Part shown: positions 17,251 through 25,707 of the stretch, piece by piece | How the letters are laid out: each line of letters opens with the position of its first letter | Numbering within the stretch: the first letter of the stretch is position 1 | NCBI GenBank assembly: GCA_024743195.1 | Contig: JANSXE010000007.1 | Location: 152,598-216,597, forward strand | From: Alphaproteobacteria bacterium | Lineage (GTDB): Bacteria > Pseudomonadota > Alphaproteobacteria > UBA8366 > Aestuariispiraceae | DNA: 64,000 bases | Direction of reading: 5' to 3' | Notes under the pieces: generated by a model | Database searches by the model: none | What the model was told of the DNA's origin: nothing | The model's input: only the letters and a program-made list of their open reading frames with translations | Translations under genes and position numbers: made by a program

Positions 17251-18348
17251 ATGAGTGCACCCGCGGTGGAGCTCGACTCCGTCACCATCAAGTTCGGCGC
17301 CTTCACGGCGGTCCGCGACGTCCAGATCGACATCAAGGACGGCGAGTTTTTCAGCTTTCTCGGCCCCTCCGGCTGCGGCAAGACGACCCTGCTGCGCGCC
17401 GTCTCCGGCTTTCTGGAGCCGACCGTGGGCGCGATCCGCATCCACGGGAACGACATGGGCGGGATCGGCCCGAACATCCGGCCGACCGCGCTGATCTTCC
17501 AGAATCTCGCGCTCTTCCCGCTGATGACGGTGTGGGAGAACATCGCCTTCGGCCTCGAGGTGCGCGGCGTCGCGAAGGCGGAGCGCCGGCGCCGCGCCGA
17601 CGAACTCCTCGACCTGATCGCGCTGCCCGGCCAGGGCGATAAGATGGTCAGCGAGCTGTCCGGCGGTCAGAAGCAGCGCGTCGCGATCGCCCGCGCGCTC
17701 GCCGTCGAGCCGCAGGTGCTGCTGCTGGACGAGCCGCTCTCCGCCCTCGATCTCAAGCTGCGCCAGCACATGCGCACTGAGCTGCGCGCCATCCAGCAGC
17801 GCGTCGGCCTGACCTTCATCTACATCACCCACGACCAGGGCGAGGCGCTGACCATGTCCGACCGCATCGCGGTCATGAGTTCCGGCGTGATCGAACAGGT
17901 CGGCCCGGGCGCCGACGTCTACGACCGTCCCGACACCGCCTTCGTGGCGAGCTTCGTGGGCGAGAACAACGCCTTCCGCGGCCGCGTTCAGGAGATCGCC
18001 GGCGAGGACGTGCGGCTCGAGACCGCGCACGGCCCGCTGGTCGGCCGTCTGAACCCGCGCAATCCGGTGCGCGAGGGCGACGAGGCCTATCTCTTCGTCC
18101 GGCCCGAGAGCCTGAAGCCCGCGGAAGCCGACGAAAGCCTGAACCGCATCGAGGCCACCGTGCGCCAGGACGAGTTCGAAGGGAGCTTCCACCATCTGAT
18201 CCTCGCCGCCGGCGAGGACGAAGCGCTGCGCATGTCCTCGCCCAACGACGGCGGCCGCGAAGGCGGGCGTGAGGGCGAATCGCTCGCCGTCCGGTTCGAG
18301 CCGAAGCGGGCGGTCGCCCTGCCGCTCGGCCCCTTGGCCACCGAATAA
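17251..18348 (+). CDS. ABC transporter ATP-binding protein, second Pot operon
   Basis: A 365-aa ATPase with Walker [15 protein letters not shown], signature LSGGQKQRVAIARAL, Walker [16 protein letters not shown] and switch [18 protein letters not shown]. The C-terminal TOBE region holds GEDVRLETAHGPLVGRL and FVRPESLKPAEADE. A low-complexity GGREGGREGE insertion sits near residue 330. GGAG eight bases before the ATG supports the start. It lies 148 bp after the binding-protein gene and 26 bp before the first permease. Confidence 0.9.
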   Translation: MSAPAVELDSVTIKFGAFTAVRDVQIDIKDGEFFSFLGPSGCGKTTLLRAVSGFLEPTVGAIRIHGNDMGGIGPNIRPTALIFQNLALFPLMTVWENIAFGLEVRGVAKAERRRRADELLDLIALPGQGDKMVSELSGGQKQRVAIARALAVEPQVLLLDEPLSALDLKLRQHMRTELRAIQQRVGLTFIYITHDQGEALTMSDRIAVMSSGVIEQVGPGADVYDRPDTAFVASFVGENNAFRGRVQEIAGEDVRLETAHGPLVGRLNPRNPVREGDEAYLFVRPESLKPAEADESLNRIEATVRQDEFEGSFHHLILAAGEDEALRMSSPNDGGREGGREGESLAVRFEPKRAVALPLGPLATE

Positions 18349-18374
18349 CGGCGCGCGGCGGGGGACCCGAGGTC

Positions 18375-19304
18375 ATGGCGCTCACCGGCTGGCTCAAGAG
18401 CTTCCTCGGCAAGAACGGCCTTCTGGTCGGGCTCTACATCCTGATCGCTGTTGCGGTCTGGATCGTGCTGCTGATCGTGCTGCCGCAGCTTTTCATGCTG
18501 GACTTCTCGTTCCGCTACAACCTGCCGCCGGGTCAGGTGGGCGGACCGCAGGACGTCTACACGCTTTCGAACTACAAATATCTCGTGTTCGGCAGCCCGG
18601 GGAACCAAGCGGCCTACAATTGGATCGACCTCTCGGTCTTCGGCCAGACGATCCTGGCGGCGATCTTCGTCACCCTGATCGATTTGGCGCTGTGCTATCC
18701 GATCGCCTACTACCTCGCCCATGTGGCGAAGGGGGCGACGGGGCGCCTTCTCGTACTCTCGCTGATCATCCCCTATTGGGTGAACGAGATCCTGCGCGCC
18801 TTCGCCTTCCGGATCATCTTCGGGGCCAGCGGCGTCATCAACAACGCGCTGATCTATATCGGCGTGATCGACCAGCCGATCGACTTCATCCGCGAGGATG
18901 TCGCGCTCTATACCGGGCTCAGCTACGCCTACATCCTGCTGATGATCTTCCCGATCTACAACGCGGTCGAGAGCCTGGACCGGAACCAGGTCGAGGCCGC
19001 ACGCGACATGGGGGCCAGCTGGCTGCGCATCCATTGGCGCATCGTCATCCCCTACGCCAAGCCGGGCATCGCGTCGGGCTGCACCATGGTCTTCATGCTG
19101 ACAGCCGGCGCCTTGGCCGCGCCGCAGATCCTGGGCGGGCCGTCCAGTCTCTGGTTCACGCAGCTGATCGTCCAATGGTTCAACACCGGCGGCAACTGGC
19201 CGCGGGGCAGCGCCTACGCGATCGCGCTCCTGATCGCCTGCGTCGCCTTCGTGCTGTTCATGATGCGGATCTTCAAGATCCGGGTGGGAGAGATCGGCCG
19301 ATGA
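18375..19304 (+). CDS. PotB-type ABC permease, second Pot operon
   Basis: A 309-aa inner-membrane permease. The first helix is GLYILIAVAVWIVLLIVLPQLFMLDFSF. LVLSLIIPYWVNEILRAFAFRIIFG and the EAA loop (VEAARDMGASWLRIHWRIVIPYAKPGIASG) are family marks. The tail MMRIFKIRVGEIGR is cytoplasmic. The last codons overlap the next gene by four bases (ATGA), so it is translationally coupled to the unusual second permease. Confidence 0.9.
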   Translation: MALTGWLKSFLGKNGLLVGLYILIAVAVWIVLLIVLPQLFMLDFSFRYNLPPGQVGGPQDVYTLSNYKYLVFGSPGNQAAYNWIDLSVFGQTILAAIFVTLIDLALCYPIAYYLAHVAKGATGRLLVLSLIIPYWVNEILRAFAFRIIFGASGVINNALIYIGVIDQPIDFIREDVALYTGLSYAYILLMIFPIYNAVESLDRNQVEAARDMGASWLRIHWRIVIPYAKPGIASGCTMVFMLTAGALAAPQILGGPSSLWFTQLIVQWFNTGGNWPRGSAYAIALLIACVAFVLFMMRIFKIRVGEIGR

Positions 19305-20752
19305 GATCCCACCAGCTCATGAAGCTGATGATCGGCTTCTACATCGTCCTGTTCTTCGGCTATCTGTTCGGGCCGCTCATCATCATGAGCGTCACGGCCT
19401 TCAACTCATCGGACTTCCCGCGGGTGACGCCGTGGGACTGCTTCACGCTCGAGTGGTTCCCCGAACTGCGCCGGGACCGCTTCCTGGTCGAAGGCTTTCA
19501 GAACAGCCTGATCATCGGGGTGGGCGTGGTGCTGCTCGCGACGCCGATGGGGCTCGCCGGCGCGCTGTTTCTGACCCAACTCGGCCGCCGCGCGCGGTCG
19601 ACCTTCTACACCGTCATGATCTCGCCGATCCTGGTGCCGGGCGTGGTGCTCGGCATCTCGACGATCATCTTCTGGCGTCGGCTGGGGGAGATGGCCGGCG
19701 TCAGCGGCGAGCAGAACATCCTCTATGACGGGATCTTCATGACGATCCTGGGCCAATCGACCTTCATCTCGGCCTTCACCATGCTGGTCTTCATCGCCCG
19801 GCTCCAGCGCTTCGATCCGGCGTTGGAGGAGGCGGCGCTCGATCTCGGCGCGACCAAGCCCCAGGCCTTCCGCAAGGTGCTGGTGCCCTTCCTCAAGCCG
19901 GCGATCGCCTCGGCCGCGGTGCTGGCCTTCCTCGCCAGCTTCGAGAACTACAACACCACCGTCTTCACCATCCTGCAGGACAAGACGCTGACCACGGTGC
20001 TGGCCAGCAAGGTTCGCTACGGCATCGACCCGTCGATCAGCGCGCTGGCCGTGCTGATCGTCGCGCTGACCCTGGTCGGCGCCTTCGTCTACGAGGTGCT
20101 GCGTCGGCGCGAGGAGCGCGAAGCGCAGGAGATCGAGGCCCGCGCACGCGCCGCCGAACGCCTCGACCTGCAGGAGGCCGCGACCGGCGAAGGCCCCGAG
20201 GCGGCCCCCGCCCCGGCCGCGCCGACCCCGTCCGGCGGCCGCGGCGGCTTCCGGCTGGAGGCGCATCACCTCGCGATCCTGCTCGCCCTCGTCGCGGTCG
20301 CCGGGATCGCGCGGCTGATGCTGAGCGACGACGTCTACACCGCCGACGCCTGCAAGGAGCAGATCCGGTTTGAGAAGCTGGAGCGCCAGCAGGAGCTGAT
20401 GGAGCGCCAGCGCCAACTCATGCAGGAGCGCCTGCAACAGCAGCAGCAAGAGCAGCCGCAGCAGTCCGCGCCGCGCGGCGACGACTATCGCTCGATCTTC
20501 GATCCGGGCAATCTGCAAGGGGCCGAGCCGCGCGTCGACGAGCCGGAGGCGGCCCCGGCGCCGGAAAGCGACGCCGGCCCGGGCGGCGCGCAGGACTACC
20601 CGTCGATCTTCGCGCCGCAGAACCTGCTGGGGATCGAGCCGCGGGTCGACGAGCCGCAATCCGCGCCGCAGGAACCGGAGGACGCGCCGCCGAAGGACTA
20701 TCAATCGATCTTCGACCCGAACGCCTTGCAGCCTGCGCCGCAGGGCCAGTGA
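19301..20752 (+). CDS. PotC-type permease with novel TM/coiled-coil/repeat C-terminal extension
   Basis: A protein of 483 aa, against about 260-300 for normal PotC permeases. Residues 1 to about 270 are an ordinary permease with EAA loop (LEEAALDLGATKPQAFRKVLVPFLKP). After an Arg/Glu-rich cytoplasmic stretch and an Ala/Pro linker comes an extra helix (HHLAILLALVAVAGIARLML), which should put the tail in the periplasm. Then follow a Gln/Glu/Arg coiled coil (LERQQELMERQRQLMQERLQ) and three copies of YxSIF[DA]PxNL, the first two each followed by EPRVDEPxxAP. There is no frameshift: the frame is continuous from the ATG at 19301. The extension has no known function I can name. Confidence 0.88.
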   Translation: MRSHQLMKLMIGFYIVLFFGYLFGPLIIMSVTAFNSSDFPRVTPWDCFTLEWFPELRRDRFLVEGFQNSLIIGVGVVLLATPMGLAGALFLTQLGRRARSTFYTVMISPILVPGVVLGISTIIFWRRLGEMAGVSGEQNILYDGIFMTILGQSTFISAFTMLVFIARLQRFDPALEEAALDLGATKPQAFRKVLVPFLKPAIASAAVLAFLASFENYNTTVFTILQDKTLTTVLASKVRYGIDPSISALAVLIVALTLVGAFVYEVLRRREEREAQEIEARARAAERLDLQEAATGEGPEAAPAPAAPTPSGGRGGFRLEAHHLAILLALVAVAGIARLMLSDDVYTADACKEQIRFEKLERQQELMERQRQLMQERLQQQQQEQPQQSAPRGDDYRSIFDPGNLQGAEPRVDEPEAAPAPESDAGPGGAQDYPSIFAPQNLLGIEPRVDEPQSAPQEPEDAPPKDYQSIFDPNALQPAPQGQ

Positions 20753-20796
20753 CGCGCCCCTTGAGCGGACGGGCGGCCTGTGACAGCGTCTCGCCC

Positions 20797-21246
20797 ATGA
20801 CCGACATCGCCCCCGCAACGCCGGCCGACGAGGCCGATTGGCTGCGCCTGTGGAGCGCCTATTTGCGCTTCTACAAGACCCATCTGCCGGACGGCGTGAG
20901 CCGGGCCACCTGGCGGCGCATCCTGGACGAGCGCCACCCCTTCCGCTGCTTCATCGCCCGCGCGCCGGACGGCGGGCCGGCGATCGGCTTCGCGCTGCAT
21001 TGGCCGCACGCGTCGAGCTGGTGCGCGGTGGGCGACATGTATCTGGAAGACCTCTATGTCGACGCGGCCGTGCGCGGCCGCGGGGTCGGCCGCGCCCTGA
21101 TCGAAGCGGTGATCGACGCCGCGCGGGCGGAGAAGATGGACCGCGTCTACTGGCACACGGGCGAGGACAACGCGACCGCGCGGCGCCTCTACGACCGCGT
21201 CGCCGGAGACCATGACGGGCACGTGCGCTACCGCATCGAGTTCTAG
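20797..21246 (+). CDS. GNAT-family N-acetyltransferase
   Basis: A 149-aa GNAT protein transferring an acyl group from acyl-CoA to an unknown amine. The acetyl-CoA binding motif A is LYVDAAVRGRGVGRALIEAVI (about residues 86-106), and the typical C-terminal RVYWHTGEDNATARRLYDRVA follows. MTDIAPATPADEADWLRLW is a usual GNAT N-terminus, so the ATG at 20797 is chosen over a GTG at 20749 that overlaps the permease end. It sits directly downstream of the second Pot operon and may be cotranscribed; polyamine acetylation would fit but is speculative. Confidence 0.85.
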   Translation: MTDIAPATPADEADWLRLWSAYLRFYKTHLPDGVSRATWRRILDERHPFRCFIARAPDGGPAIGFALHWPHASSWCAVGDMYLEDLYVDAAVRGRGVGRALIEAVIDAARAEKMDRVYWHTGEDNATARRLYDRVAGDHDGHVRYRIEF

Positions 21247-21271
21247 CGCAACCACATCGGCGGGCGACGGG

Positions 21272-22657
21272 TCAACCGTCCGCCGTCTCGACGATCGCCT
21301 CCGCCGCCCAGAGGCCGGTCATGTAGGCGCCGTGGGTGGTGCCGTGAAAGTCGAAATAGGTGTGCTCGCCGGCGAAGAAGACGACGTCCTCAACCGGTTC
21401 GCGCAGGTCGTCGTAATCGTCCGGCGTGATCCCGACGCCGGTGTAGGAATAGGCGCCCAGCGTGTCGGGATCGCGGCTCCAGCGGGTGACGATCATCTGG
21501 GTCGGGTCCTCGACGCCGTCCCAGGCGGTCTGCATCACCGCCTTGATCTCGGCCCAGATCTCGGCGTCCGACTTGGCCTCCGCGACCCCGGCGTAGTTCC
21601 CGAAGCTGAGCGCCACCAGGATGTTCTGGTCGGTAAAGGTGCGATAGTTGAGGACGTAGGGCCACTTGCCCTTCTCCTCGGTCATGAAGCCGAAATACTG
21701 CACGTCGGTTGGCCAGAAGGCGCGCTCGAACTTGAGCGCGACCTTGGTGACGTCGCCCATCGGCAGATCCTCGATCCGCGAGCGGTGGCCGCGCGGCAGC
21801 GGCGGGTCGAAGCCGATCTGACCCGCCTTGAGCGCCCCCAGCGGCGCGGTGCAGACGACGTAGTCGGCTTCGAAACGCTGCTCCCCGTCCGGCCCGTCGG
21901 CGTAGATATAGGCGCCGTCGCCCTGCTCATACTCGACCAGCGTCGCCTTGGTGGAGAAGCGGATGTCGAGGCCGGCCGCCAAGGGCGCGAGGATCTTGTC
22001 GTAGCCGCCGGTCAGCACCACGTCGGCGCCGGGATAGACGTCGTCCTCGTCATAGTAGGAGGCGCTCAACTTCTCGATCGGCCCGCCGGTCGAGAATTCG
22101 GTGAAGGCCGTCAGCGCCCAGCGGATCAGCGGATCCCTCGCCGTCGACGGCGTGATGTCCTTGAGCGCCGCGTCGAGGCTGCGCCGGTCGGTCATCTCCA
22201 GCGTTTCGTCGATCTCCTCCAGCATCTCCCAGTAGCGCTCGTCGAGATCGGTGAGGTCCGCATCCGAGACCCGGTCGCCCGCGGCGTCATAGACCACGAG
22301 GTTGTCGTCGTCGGTGACGAACAGGTCCGCGCCGACGGCCTCGGCCAAGTCCATCACCGGATTGCCGCCGTTGGGTCCGTGGATCCAGCCTGCCCCGATC
22401 TCGAAGGGCGCGCCCAGGGAATAGTCGGTCAACAGCCGGCCGCCGATATGCGGCTTGGCCTCCAGCACCGTCACCTTGGCGCCCAGATCGGCCAGCGCCC
22501 GCGCCGCGCCCAGGCCGGCGATCCCGGCGCCGATCACCGTCACCCAGACGTCCTGCAGGCTCTGCGCCTCGGCGCGTCCCAAGGGGCCGGTGGACAGGGC
22601 GGCCGCGGCCAGCACGAGTTTCGCCGCCTCACGGCGGCTCAAATGCGATCGGATCAT
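21272..22657 (-). CDS. Tat-exported flavin monoamine oxidase-family protein
   Basis: A 461-aa FAD amine oxidase-like protein. The N-terminus SRREAAKLVLAAAALSTGPLGRAEAQ is a Tat-like signal, so it is probably periplasmic. The dinucleotide motif VTVIGAGIAGLGAARAL, EAKPHIGGRL and the C-terminal FFAGEHTYFDFHGTTHGAYMTG are the amine oxidase FAD contacts. The start at 22657 is chosen for the signal peptide; the longer frame to 22717 adds an unlikely leader. It would oxidise a primary or secondary amine to aldehyde, ammonia and H2O2; polyamines fit the two nearby Pot transporters. It is convergent with the GNAT gene. Confidence 0.88.
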   Translation of the reverse strand: MIRSHLSRREAAKLVLAAAALSTGPLGRAEAQSLQDVWVTVIGAGIAGLGAARALADLGAKVTVLEAKPHIGGRLLTDYSLGAPFEIGAGWIHGPNGGNPVMDLAEAVGADLFVTDDDNLVVYDAAGDRVSDADLTDLDERYWEMLEEIDETLEMTDRRSLDAALKDITPSTARDPLIRWALTAFTEFSTGGPIEKLSASYYDEDDVYPGADVVLTGGYDKILAPLAAGLDIRFSTKATLVEYEQGDGAYIYADGPDGEQRFEADYVVCTAPLGALKAGQIGFDPPLPRGHRSRIEDLPMGDVTKVALKFERAFWPTDVQYFGFMTEEKGKWPYVLNYRTFTDQNILVALSFGNYAGVAEAKSDAEIWAEIKAVMQTAWDGVEDPTQMIVTRWSRDPDTLGAYSYTGVGITPDDYDDLREPVEDVVFFAGEHTYFDFHGTTHGAYMTGLWAAEAIVETADG

Positions 22658-22738
22658 GACGGGGTCCCCCAGTGCGCCGGTCAGGCTTTGAGCGACGACG
22701 ATACGCCGAACGAGCACGCCGGGTCAGCGAAAAACCGC

Positions 22739-23155
22739 CTACGCCGCGGCGCGCTGACGCAGATGCTGCAAGCCGCTTTCGAAAACGCCCTGAACCGTCG
22801 CCTCGACCTCGCGCGGATCGGCCTCTCCGGTCACGTCGAAGCGGGCCGACCAGCGCACGACCGCGCCGCCGGCGCCGTCCTCCTCGACATGAAACAGCGC
22901 CTGGTAACTGGCGACCGGCAGCGGCCCGTGAACGATGCGGTAGCTGTAGGCGCGCGCCGTCTCGTCGCGCTGCAGCAGCACCTCGAGCGCCTCCGCGCCG
23001 TCGACCAGCGTCAGGCGCCGCTGGCGCCCGCCCTCCTCCAGCACGCACCGCGCCACCGCCGGATGCCAATCCGCCAGCGCGCCGAAGTCTCCAGCGAGCT
23101 TCCAGACCGTCTCAGGCGCCGCGGCGATCGCGACCTCGGCTTCGGCGCTGGGCAT
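22739..23155 (-). CDS. SRPBCC/START-like ligand-binding protein
   Basis: A 138-aa protein with the helix-grip fold signature: EAEVAIAAAPETVWKLAGDFGALADWHPAV at the start and EATVQGVFESGLQHLRQRAA as the long C-terminal helix. This pattern fits polyketide_cyc2/SRPBCC proteins that bind hydrophobic ligands. There is no signal peptide. It lies 81 bp upstream of the amine oxidase on the same strand and may share its transcript. Ligand unknown. Confidence 0.8.
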   Translation of the reverse strand: MPSAEAEVAIAAAPETVWKLAGDFGALADWHPAVARCVLEEGGRQRRLTLVDGAEALEVLLQRDETARAYSYRIVHGPLPVASYQALFHVEEDGAGGAVVRWSARFDVTGEADPREVEATVQGVFESGLQHLRQRAAA

Positions 23156-23248
23156 GCCGTCCTCTCGTCACTTCGAAGAGCGGACAGCAAACCACCCGGC
23201 GCCGGGTCGGTAAAGGCCGTCAGGCGCCGCCGCCGCTCCAAAACCGCA

Positions 23249-23277
23249 TTGGCGGAGCGCATCTAGTATCGTATAAA
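23249..23277 (+). promoter_or_regulatory. sigma70-like promoter for parDE
   Basis: TTGGCG and TATAAA are separated by 17 bp, upstream of the parD start. The following AT-rich stretch 23269-23291 (GTATCGTATAAAGTAGGATAATATC) contains near-repeats of GTATAA/GGATAA, a plausible ParD autoregulatory site. Confidence 0.5.
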
Positions 23278-23311
23278 GTAGGATAATATCTGACTATGAG
23301 GCGTTGTCTCG

Positions 23312-23563
23312 ATGATCAAGAAGAGCATTACAATCACTCAACAGCAGGCGGCCTGGATCGAGGCGCGGATCGCGTCCGGCGACTACGCCTCCGACAGCGA
23401 GGTCGTCCGGGAGGCGTTGCGCGAGAAGCAACATCGCGCCGCCGAGATCGACCGCATTCGGGCCGCCCTGATCCAAGGGGAAGCAAGCGGCTTCTCCGAG
23501 GCCGGCAAGGAAGACATTCGCCGCGCCGTGAAAGACGCGCTCGCCCGTGACGAGGCGCTATAG
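23312..23563 (+). CDS. parD: ParD-family antitoxin
   Basis: An 83-aa antitoxin. The N-terminal ribbon-helix-helix segment (KKSITITQQQAAWIEARIASGDYASDSEVVREALRE) binds DNA as a dimer, and the charged C-terminus (FSEAGKEDIRRAVKDALARDE) should wrap the toxin. GAGG upstream of the ATG at 23312 supports the start. It overlaps parE by 17 bp, the usual antitoxin-first order, and probably represses its own promoter at 23249-23277. Confidence 0.9.
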   Translation: MIKKSITITQQQAAWIEARIASGDYASDSEVVREALREKQHRAAEIDRIRAALIQGEASGFSEAGKEDIRRAVKDALARDEAL

Positions 23564-23837
23564 GCTAAGCCGCGAGGCGGAGGGCGATATTGCCCGGCTC
23601 TATCGCTTCGGCGTGAAGACCTTCGGTTTGGCTCAAGCCGACGCCTACTTTGATGGGTTGTTCGAACGCTTGCACCAGATCGCGGAGACGCCCCAACGCT
23701 ATCCTTCACTCGATGAGATACGCGCTGGATACCGCCGATCTGTCTTCGCCGCGCACTCGATCTACTTCCGTTTGTCTCCGGACGGCGTGGTTGAGATCAT
23801 GCGCGTGTTGGGACGCGAAGATACGGACGCGCTGTGA
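23547..23837 (+). CDS. parE: ParE/RelE-superfamily toxin
   Basis: A 96-aa toxin of the ParE branch. YRLSREAEGDIARLYRFGVKTFGLAQADAYFDGL, ERLHQIAETPQRYPSLDEIRAGYRR and the ending HSIYFRLSPDGVVEIMRVLGRED follow the family from end to end, so the toxin appears intact. ParE proteins typically inhibit DNA gyrase. The GTG start lies inside the end of parD, giving coupled translation. Confidence 0.9.
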   Translation: MTRRYRLSREAEGDIARLYRFGVKTFGLAQADAYFDGLFERLHQIAETPQRYPSLDEIRAGYRRSVFAAHSIYFRLSPDGVVEIMRVLGREDTDAL

Positions 23838-23884
23838 TGAGGCAGGCGGAAGCCGAGCGCTTACTCAATCTCCTAGTCAATGCA

Positions 23885-24343
23885 CTATCTCTGTCTAGCC
23901 GGATCGCCTTTCGCGAATTTCGCTGAGCCGCGACCGATGTGCTCAGAGAGAGGCTCATCGACGTCACGGATAACTGTCCCGTCTTCATCCCGAACCAACT
24001 CGCGATACCGGTCGCTTTCGCGGTCGATATGCCGCTCCTTGTAGACGAAATCATCCTTGCTCTTGCGCGGCTCCGACCCGACGAAGCCTTCCAGCTTAAA
24101 CTTGCGCTTACCGCTTCGCGCCGGATCCTTCAGCTTCCATCGAACAGCCTCGCGTAGCCGCAGACCCGTCCTGGCAATAAGGTGAAACTCCCTCTTGTGC
24201 GAACCGCACTCCGGGCAAGGCGAGACGTCTCCGGACTTGCCGAGCGCGTCGGCCGATAACGCCTGCCCGCAATCGGCGCATTTTCCTTTCAACTCAGTTT
24301 CTTGCATGGCTTCTTGCATGGCGCTTTGCCCTGCTAGGTTCAT
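23885..24343 (-). CDS. zinc-ribbon-containing protein of unknown function, lower GC
   Basis: A 152-aa hypothetical protein if the ATG at 24343 is used; the ATG at 24319 is also possible. The N-terminal part carries CADCG and CPECG knuckles about 20 residues apart, a likely zinc ribbon. The rest is Lys/Asp/Arg-rich (RKSKDDFVYKERHIDRESDRYRELVRDEDGTVIRDVDEPLSEH), hydrophilic and probably elongated. Base composition is visibly lower in GC than its neighbours, suggesting recent acquisition together with or next to parDE. No family is recognised with confidence. Confidence 0.65.
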   Translation of the reverse strand: MNLAGQSAMQEAMQETELKGKCADCGQALSADALGKSGDVSPCPECGSHKREFHLIARTGLRLREAVRWKLKDPARSGKRKFKLEGFVGSEPRKSKDDFVYKERHIDRESDRYRELVRDEDGTVIRDVDEPLSEHIGRGSAKFAKGDPARQR

Positions 24344-24416
24344 CGTCCTCGCGCGGAGACGCCGAAAGACCCTGACCACAGACAGAACCAGACACATAAC
24401 CCATTCTGTATTCCGC

Positions 24417-25553
24417 TCAAGCCGGATGCGTGCGCTCCCACTGGTCGGCGAAGTCGGCGAGCCGGATGGGGCGGCGTTTGCGGCCCCAGGCGCCGGGCTT
24501 GTCCTCGAAGACGCCGGCGACGGCCGACCCGCAGGCGGTGCAGTGGCCGCCCTGGCCCAGCGACCAGCGGGTGATCTCGTACCAGTCGCGGCCGATCACG
24601 GGCGCCGCGCAGCCGGGGCAATAGGTGCTGCCGGTCGCCTCATGGTGGATGTTGCCGGTATAGGGGTAGTGCAGGCCCGCCGCCTTGGCGATGCGGTGGG
24701 CGCGCATCAGGGTCTCCGGCGGGGTGTTGGTCTTGTCCTTCATCCGATAGTCCGGGTGGAAGGCGGTGAAGTGGATCGGAACGTCCGGCCCGCACTGTTC
24801 CGCCACCCATTGGCAGAGCCGCTCCAACTCCTCCTCGGAATCGTTCTCGCCGGGGATCAAGAGCGTCGTCAGCTCGGTCCAGCAGTCGGTCTCCTTGACC
24901 AGCCACTCGATCGTCTCGAGCACGGGCTGCAGCCGTCCGCTGCACAGCTTATGGTAAAAATCCTCGGTGAAGCCCTTGAGGTCGATGTTGGCCGCGTCCA
25001 TGCGCGAGAAAAAATCCTCGCGCGCGGCCTCCTTCACATAGGCGGCGCTGACGGCCACGTTCTTGATACCGCGCGCCCGGCAGGCGTCGGCCACGTCGGT
25101 CGCGTACTCCAGGAAGATGACCGGGTCGTTGTAGGTGTAGGCCACCGAGCGGCAGCCCGTGCGCTCGGCCGCCTCCGCGATGGCGCCCGGCGGCGCGTGG
25201 TCCATCAGCCGGTCCATCTCGCGGCTCTTGGAGATGTCCCAGTTCTGGCAGAACTTGCAGGTCAGATTGCAGCCAGCGGTGCCGAAGCTCAGCACCGGGG
25301 TTCCGGGCAGGAAGTGGTTAAGCGGCTTTTTCTCAATCGGATCGATGCAATAACCGGAAGACCTGCCGTAGGTGGTGAGCACCAGTTCGTCGCCGGCGCG
25401 GGCGCGCACAAAGCACAGGCCCCGCTGCCCCTCGTGCAGCTTGCACTCGCGCGGGCAGACGTCGCATTGGATGCGACCGTCCTCCAGCCGCCGCCAGTGG
25501 CGGGCTGGAACGCCCTCGATCACATCGTCCTTGAGGGTGACCGCGTCGGTCAT
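24417..25553 (-). CDS. amrS: AmmeMemoRadiSam system radical SAM enzyme
   Basis: A 378-aa radical SAM protein. The [4Fe-4S] motif is CNLTCKFCQNWDISKSRE (CX3CX2C) near residue 95, preceded by CDVCPRECKLHEGQRGLCFVRA, a cysteine-rich N-terminus typical of this family. A C-terminal CPGC...CTAC pair may bind zinc or a second cluster. TNTPPETLMRAHRIAK and LHYPYTGNIHH are also family-specific. It is divergent from amrB-amrA across a 154-bp gap. The genes co-occur very widely in bacteria and archaea, but the reaction product is not established to my knowledge. Confidence 0.92.
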   Translation of the reverse strand: MTDAVTLKDDVIEGVPARHWRRLEDGRIQCDVCPRECKLHEGQRGLCFVRARAGDELVLTTYGRSSGYCIDPIEKKPLNHFLPGTPVLSFGTAGCNLTCKFCQNWDISKSREMDRLMDHAPPGAIAEAAERTGCRSVAYTYNDPVIFLEYATDVADACRARGIKNVAVSAAYVKEAAREDFFSRMDAANIDLKGFTEDFYHKLCSGRLQPVLETIEWLVKETDCWTELTTLLIPGENDSEEELERLCQWVAEQCGPDVPIHFTAFHPDYRMKDKTNTPPETLMRAHRIAKAAGLHYPYTGNIHHEATGSTYCPGCAAPVIGRDWYEITRWSLGQGGHCTACGSAVAGVFEDKPGAWGRKRRPIRLADFADQWERTHPA

Positions 25554-25707
25554 CGCATCGCACTCCTGAGGTCTATCCGCTCTCCCCTCTCAAAAACCCG
25601 TCTGCCGCTGCACATATTGGAACGGATAGGGTACCATACCAGAGGCGCGCCACGCGCCGGGAATTCGCTTCCGAGGCGAACACGAAAGGGACGGGACGCA
25701 GGCAGCC

